Shown one piece after another: positions 57,840-64,000 of a stretch of 64,000 nucleotides of DNA. The stretch spans positions 45,164,263 to 45,228,262 of the forward strand of contig JAPTHN010000012.1 in the NCBI GenBank assembly GCA_026936325.1. The letters are read 5' to 3'. Made by a program: the position numbers and the translations under genes. Source of the stretch: Platynereis dumerilii (Eukaryota > Annelida > Polychaeta > Phyllodocida > Nereididae). Each line of letters begins with the position of its first letter. Position 1 is the first letter of the stretch. Under the pieces are notes generated by a model, which was not told the DNA's origin, made no database searches, and saw only the letters and a program-made list of their open reading frames with translations.

Positions 57840-58884
57840 ATCTTGAATGAACATCAAATTCTGCTGTGAATGCAGTATCATATTGGAGATACAATCATGG
57901 GCATCTGACTTAAGTACGACATCAGTAGAAGGTCAGTCAAAAATTATGAAACATAATTCCTTAACATCATTGTGAGGTCCCTTTCTGACCTCAGTCTGAT
58001 GTCATGAAAAACTCAGTCAATGGAGAACATCACGCTGACATTGGCTTTTGACTTCTGTGTGTGGGGAAACAATAATGTCACAAATTACTTTATATTTAAA
58101 TCAAAGTTTCACGGTAAAATAACAAAAATACAAGACCAAACTGACATGACAATGCCCTCTGGGAATTTATATCCACTTGCAGTGTGATAGACAAAATCTA
58201 ATCTTATTTTCAAAAGGTAGAAACACCACATTAAGCTTATCTCTAACAAGATAATGGGCAGCCTCAGTCCATAATCCATGAAATGGTTGTCCAAATTGAA
58301 TGACAGCCTTAATTACTGCTGTTTTAAGTTTCTCTTCGGTATGAAAATTTGTTATCTTTTTGACTGATGTCACAGTCCTTTCCTGCTACTGAAAGCGATA
58401 GTCAGGTCCATGATAACTCTAGGGGCCCTTTGTCCATTAACCTGTTTTGAACTTTGGAATGCTCTTTTGGTTCAATCAAAACCTTTATCAGAACTCCACA
58501 AGACCACAACAAACCAACTTAAAGTTTATAATATTAGTATAGTTTATATGGCGCCAGTTCCAATAAAGAAATTGCTCATCGACTTAAGTTCCATTCTTTT
58601 ATAATAAATCATTGTATTGTTTGTCATTGCTCACTACTAGTCTTGACTGCTCATGATTATTACCTGTGAATGTGGATTTCCAAAGATTCTCTTTTTGCAT
58701 AATTGTTTCAAAGCTGCTGTTTAAAAAAAAACAATAAAAATAGGCTGATACCTTAGGATCGGCATGTTTACAAGTTTTCAGCAAGGATATTGAAATAATA
58801 TAACCTTAATGAGCAAAATTTTCAGTGAAACTTCATTGAACCTTCAATGAACCTTCATGAGCAGAATCCCAGCAGAATGTTGTT
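57840..58884. other. No recognisable feature
   Basis: No repeat ends found. A frame containing LWNALL near 58453 faintly recalls LINE C-termini but was not accepted. Confidence 0.4.
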
Positions 58885-59071
58885 AGGATGAGACGGCCTC
58901 TAAGTATACGTTACTGTGTAGGGCAAGTAAAAGATCCCCCACGTGGGGTAAAAGCGTAATATGTTAAGAACTCCTGCTCTCTCCTATCTCATCAATCAAC
59001 CCTCGTGAGCGACCAGAATTGGGCTTAGAGGGCTGCACTTCCCAATTCTAGCTATCGATATATCTATTTTA
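58885..59071 (+). mobile_element. SINE, headless copy
   Basis: Matches the body of the SINE at 124-440 from GGATGAGACG through AAGATCCC, TGGGGTAAA, CTCATCAATCAACCCTCGTG and GGGCTTAGAGGGCTGCACTT to a decayed TATCGATATATC tail. The tRNA-like head is missing. Confidence 0.8.
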
Positions 59072-61317
59072 AAAGAGAATTTGTTTACAAGCCATTTCTA
59101 GATGTATACATGGGTGGCATTGCCTACCTCGCTCAGTTCTTCATTACATTACAACAATGGATAAGATGTTCAAGTTACGCCATGGCATCTGTTACCCCAG
59201 TCTTCCCCATTCATTATGTGTCTCTTTTCCAAATTACGATAGGTAGGATATGATAGGCAATGGTACATAGATCTTACCCCACAGAGCATTTTTTAAGGAT
59301 TTTCGAATGGGAGACCAAGGCAACTTTTAGCTTCATGATACGCGACATTAATTATGTACGTCAGCAGCAGTACATGTAGATCCATTCAATGTATTTATAT
59401 TATAATTTGCTTGCCAAAGGATTTTGAACTGTTGAGTTGGCTGCTAATTGAAGAGTTGCACTGATTGCCACAAAAACAATTTGAATTTTTTTTTTTAATC
59501 GGAAATCAGAAGGATGACATAGCAAAATTATATTGTAGAGACCGTGAAGAATATTTTTGACATGAGAAGCAGAAGCCTTGGTTTCAAATACACCAAAAAA
59601 CTGCTAATTAAGACAACCAAATTGATGAAAGTCTCTGAAAAAAATCTGTCAACTGGGAGAGCATTTACTATGTTAAAAAATGCACTGTAACCCCAGCCTC
59701 CTCTATTCATTATGTGTCAATTTTTCAACTAAGAATAGGTAGGATTGGATAGGCAATGGTCCTTCTTACCCCCCCCCCCCAGTCTTCCCTATTCATTCTG
59801 ACCTTCTTTTTTTTTTTTTTCAAATAAGAATGGTTGAGGCGGTTGACAGAAACTGAAATTTGGAAGGTTTGTTTTCTAATTGAATCTACAATGCACTTCC
59901 AGACAGTTTTCATCTCCACTGATTACTCCTAATTGGGAGCAAATTAGGATTTTCCTTCTTAGAGTAAAGATGTGAGTTTTCGGAACTTTCAAGTAGCTCA
60001 ATAGCCTTAAAACAAAGATATTGTTCTTCTTATCGAAGATGAAGGATTTGAATCAATCTTGTAGATCTAAGTCGCAATTGTCTCAAGGTTCTGCCTAAGA
60101 ACTTCCTTTGGGAAAAGTCACAAGTCTCACAATGTGATTGTTCTTCGCTTCATTAGCCTTTATTTTGGACACAAACTATAAGGTTTCATCCTGAGACCAA
60201 TCTATACGTTACAAGCAAGTCGGAGAAAAAAAAACACACAGATGATTTAGAAAACAAGTTTCTTCTGGTGACACTCATTGTTTATGATTACCCAAAAATA
60301 ATATGCATTTGACACATGAGGAATTGACTCAACAATAGTTATGACTGATGAGCAGATGCTATCAGGATTGGCCCAGTATTAAGTCATGTTGTTTATTGTT
60401 CCCAGTATATAATTTCCTGTTTTTTTGGCACTTGCCTGTCACCATATTACTTACATGTGCATATGGAATACTCTACACATGTCTTCCCCAACCCTTTAGC
60501 ACTTGTCTCAGCACTACTTTCCAGAATGGCTGAGGTCTCTGTATTAATGAGCTGTCTCTGAGAAAACCAGGCGGGGGGTGGAGGATGGTCCGAGCCGGAT
60601 CTGGATGAAATTTTCACCATGTGCCCTTCAAATACATTAATGAAGCACGGTGAAGTCCGTTTTTCCATAAATTAAAATTTTCCTTAATTTTAACCCCTTT
60701 TAAAAAAGCATGTCAAAAAAGACTGAAATTCATTTAACATGGGCTTCAATGGGAAAACAGCCCAACTTCAGCTCACTAAAAACCCATTTGCCAGCGGGTG
60801 GCTAGAAAAGCTGTCGATTGGTGATGCTTATATATGACTTGAATGTCTGAAATCCACTTTCCGTTCGCTGGGCATTTTCCTTATGTGCCTGATATGAGCA
60901 TTTTAAGATATTTAAGGGTGGCAGATTTCATGGATTTTGTAGGAAAATGCAAAAATACGAAAAGTGCCATATCTCGGCTTAAAATGGACTTACTTTAACA
61001 ATTTTGGTGTCCAAATATACATTTTTGCCAATTCCGCACTCATCTGAGTGGTTACTTTTATGATTTAAGGTCAAGGTCATTGTGAAATTTCAAGGTCAAA
61101 TTCATTTTTTCGCCATTTTTTGTCTGATTTTGTAATACATGCAATGTTTACAAGCACAAAAGGCAAATTTAGACACAACGTGATGGTAAAGGGGGATGGG
61201 GAATTTTCTAAGCTACATTTTGGTACTTTATACAGTTCAAAAACTTGCAAATATGACCTCAATATGGGAATTTTTATATTTACGGAAATGTATACATTTT
61301 GAAAATAAGAGTCAACA
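59072..61317. other. No gene recognised; two GGATAGGCAATGG blocks
   Basis: TAGGTAGGATATGATAGGCAATGGT near 59239 and TAGGTAGGATTGGATAGGCAATGGT near 59735 share flanking TATTCATTATGTGTC and CCCCAG(T/C)CT words. They are two copies of a small repeat about 490 bp apart. Otherwise AT-rich with a C-run and a T-run near 59770-59820. Confidence 0.45.
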
Positions 61318-62121
61318 TATCGATGATGAAAGTGCAAAACCTCGTATGTCAAAATTTTGCTATTTTTAGATTTTTGGTGGAATGACTATTTTAATATCCA
61401 ATACACGTTGTCAGTTGATTACCTTGCCAGTTTGCTATTTTTGGAAGCTGTAACACACTGGTAACAGAATGATTTCACCAAACCTTGTATGTCGATATGT
61501 TTCAAAAAGTGAAAGTGCAAAACCTCGTAACTCAAATCAGAACTTTGAAGCTCATATTTCAACTTTTTTTGAAAAACAATTACTGTTTTGCCTTTTTATG
61601 ACTCCCAGCAAGTTTCCTGATTAAAACAAATTTACCTCCCTATATTTGTTTTGGTGATGTAGGCTATTGAAAAAGAGAGTGCACGAAAATTTGAAAAAAA
61701 ATGTCATTTTCCTCATTCTTGCCATTGTAGCCACTCAATAAAATTTGTTATTGCAATCTGTCATAGGCAAATTATAATTTTCACTGTATATACATAGATT
61801 GAAAGTATATTCAATGCTGCAAGTTGCTTTAAAGTGTGATAAATGATCGAGTTACAAGGTTTTGCACGGGTAGAAAGTGAAAGTGCAAAACCTCGTAAGT
61901 CGACATTTTCAATCACATCTGATGGTAACATCAATGCAAGGGGTAAACGACCTCTGACAAAAAATTTGCTACAACAGGGTGTCACTTTCTATTTATCTAG
62001 TTGACCATAACTCACTTATTAATAAACATTACCTTAAAAAAAGACACTTGACAGTTTTTTTCAATTTCTGAAAAAACAGCTTTTTTTGACTTACGAGGTT
62101 TTGCACTTTCACCATCGATAT
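61318..62121. repeat. Element with repeated GAAAGTGCAAAACCTCGTA motif and inverted ends
   Basis: The exact 19-mer occurs at 61328, 61511 and 61879, and inverted at 62092-62110; degenerate copies lie near 61477 and, inverted, 61853. The first and last copies sit in longer inverted arms, ATATCGATGATGAAAG and, inverted, ATATCGATGGTGAAAG, continuing GT(A/N)GTCAAAA, about 37 bp. No coding frame. I do not know the family. Confidence 0.65.
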
Positions 62122-62271
62122 TTTGTGCTGTTGTGTGCTGATGAGAGGCACACATTTTGAAACTGAAGTAGATTTGTTTATGTGTCTTTGACAATAATAA
62201 GACATCTTTTGTGAAAAAAATGTGTCATTTCAAGAAATATTGTATTTTCGGCTGCCATTATTGAAAAATTG

Positions 62272-62520
62272 ATTTTTTGGAATATCTTTGGAACTAAGGC
62301 TGATAATGGAAAAATTATTTCACCAATACCCACATTTTCAGGGTCAAGGACTCTAATGAAGCCATTTGTGACATCATAGGTCATGTGACAATACTCTATT
62401 AGATGGTTTGAAAGGTGTCCGTTATAGGAATTCAACGCTTTTTGGAACATCTCTAGAACTGAGACAGATAATGGAAAAAATATTTCACCCATTGCCATAT
62501 TTTCAAAGTCAAGACTATTG
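62272..62520. repeat. Two-unit degenerate tandem repeat, 167-bp period
   Basis: TTTTTGGAATATCTTTGGAA at 62272 and TTTTTGGAACATCTCTAGAA at 62439. Each is followed by a GATAATGGAAAAA block, TATTTCACC, CATATTTTCA/CACATTTTCA and a GTCAAG word. Confidence 0.75.
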
Positions 62521-64000
62521 TGATACCATTTTAGACATCACACCTCAAGTAAAAATACTATGCTATAACAGGCTTGAAATGTGGCATCTCCAAAATGCAA
62601 GACAGATTTTCTTTACAAATCGTGTATTTAGCAAAGCAAAGCCACTTTTTTTACGATGTAAGCATTTGCTGTGCATGATGTCACATCAATGAACTGCAGT
62701 GCAACTCTGCAGTTACTGTACTGTGATGGTTACTATAAGAGACAACCACTTGACAACTGATACATGGAAAAGCCTTGAGAGACCAATATTTCTTAAAACG
62801 ATGTGAATTGGGCTGTGAAAACAATGTGAATCGGGCTGTGAAAACAAAGTGAATCGGGCTGTGATTGGCTGTTCAAAAATGCTCATTGAGTCCATGAATT
62901 ATTCTCAGGTCCAGCTCACGGCATATAAGAAACAAAATTGGGACTATCTTAACTGCATTCAAATCACAACATATTTGTTTTTGTATTGAAAGCTTAAACT
63001 GTCTTCTAGAGCTTATGAAGCCTGTACAATGCAATACACTGACGTAAAAATTATGTGCTAACACACAATCTGTTAATTTCTGCGAAAAGTGCATCCTGAA
63101 AAATTCAGTTTGGGGTAAAAACATTCCTATTGAAGGATAAACTTCCACCTGTACCTTTGATTAGTCTAGGCACTGGAGTATTTGCAATGAATTTTTATAT
63201 ATCTTTAAATTTTAGAATATGCGACAATTTCCAGTTAATATTTAACCTCTTGACTGACCCTCTATACACTGAAGGGGGGCGTTCCAGATTCGTAGGCAGA
63301 ATTTAGCATTCTTCACTTCAACCAGGATGGCTAGTGAATTGTTTCATTGCGTTGTGAAAATAAATTGAATGGTCTTACAAATTTTGATTTCCCTTCCAAA
63401 AATCTGGATGTCTCAGGATAACCATTTGGGACCCCACTACAAGATAATGAAATTTTTTAATCAACAGGTTGCATAATGATCATTTTGGAAGTATGACCAC
63501 TGCTATAGGCCTAATCCAATTCAATTTTTTCACCAGAGTGAGACTAAACAATGTAGCCATAATAATTGTGATGTAATCAGCAGCAAGGAGACATAAATGT
63601 GCATTATGAAGCCATTATTGCATAAGGAATATTTTATTCCTTTTTTTAAATTAAATCGTCAGTATGCTACAATACTGGTGATGTCATTATCATTGAGTAT
63701 AATTAACACCAAGGTGGCAGTGTGGTGTAGTCCTTTGTCTTTTACGAGCAGAAATTCAATGATGATATTTGGTCTACTGAGGAGTCTGCAGACCATTGTC
63801 GACACATACTTTTCTCTACATTTTGTCATGTTCATAATTAATATCAAAAGTTAATTAAGGCACCTTAACTACTTTATGATTTAGCCTTAATTAAAATTCA
63901 TTTTATCATAAAGGCCAGAATAGAATAAGACTGAATAAAAAAAGAAAAAAAAGAAACATTCAACGAATTGAATTCACTATATACATACAGATGGAGAGAC
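62521..64000. other. No gene recognised to the window end
   Basis: AT-rich, with one short 23-bp tandem repeat at 62803-62869. Nothing else recognised. Confidence 0.4.
62803..62869. repeat. Three-copy 23-bp tandem repeat
   Basis: GTGAATTGGGCTGTGAAAAC at 62803, GTGAATCGGGCTGTGAAAAC at 62826 and GTGAATCGGGCTGTGATTGG at 62849. Confidence 0.9.

Noticed and set aside
58430-58520. LWNALL...LSELHKTT frame resembling a LINE C-terminus
   Set aside because: Too short and too diverged; no reverse-transcriptase sequence upstream and no 3' tail.
1-64000. LTR retroelements, endogenous viruses or Polintons
   Set aside because: No paired long terminal repeats, protease, integrase, capsid or envelope-like frames were recognised.

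Overview
The window reads as an AT-rich, repeat-laden piece of a metazoan nuclear genome, most likely a marine deuterostome such as an echinoderm or hemichordate. That placement is an inference. It rests on eukaryotic splice sites, a secreted C-type lectin gene, tRNA-derived SINEs, CR1/L2-type LINEs, hAT, Tc1/mariner and PIF-like elements, and a strong excess of the palindrome TAGGCCTA (14 copies). I see no operon, rRNA, genuine tRNA gene, CRISPR array, LTR element or Polinton.

Host gene. Two exons of a probable secreted C-type lectin-domain protein lie on the + strand. The signal-peptide exon is at 905-1205. The lectin-domain exon is at 35681-36060. Both junctions are phase 1 and in frame, giving a 226-residue product if they splice directly, across a 34.5-kb intron. 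Nearly everything else in the first 36 kb would be intronic mobile DNA.

Intron contents, left to right: a GTCNGAC-rich dispersed repeat (4 copies); a TA-flanked 831-bp element; two minisatellites directly upstream of a nearly complete CR1/L2-like LINE (4871-8075, one in-frame stop); a 472-bp palindromic MITE; a 3-kb Tc1/mariner-like element with about 330-bp inverted repeats, split by a 5'-truncated LINE; a hAT element with a perfect 8-bp target duplication (16526-17920); a second hAT-like element carrying a nested insertion; SINEs; an inverted pair 6.3 kb apart; microsatellites including a (CCCG)n tract; a 78-bp hAT MITE; and CCAAT-bearing hairpins.

Main discovery candidate. 38072-46914 is an 8.84-kb DNA transposon that looks whole. 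It has matching ends, a 3-bp ATT target duplication, and mirrored arms built of tandem ~200-bp sub-repeats. It carries one uninterrupted 1585-residue gene (40345-45102). The protein has two N-terminal CxxC...YHxxC modules, a central region that could be an RNase H-like transposase, a FEN1/XPG-like nuclease domain and a C-terminal CXC cysteine motif. I place it tentatively in the Academ superfamily.

The right part (47-64 kb) has no convincing gene. It holds a LINE fragment, two TAA-flanked PIF/Harbinger-like MITEs, a 1.1-kb foldback element, SINE pieces and an unusual element with four exact copies of a 19-bp motif.
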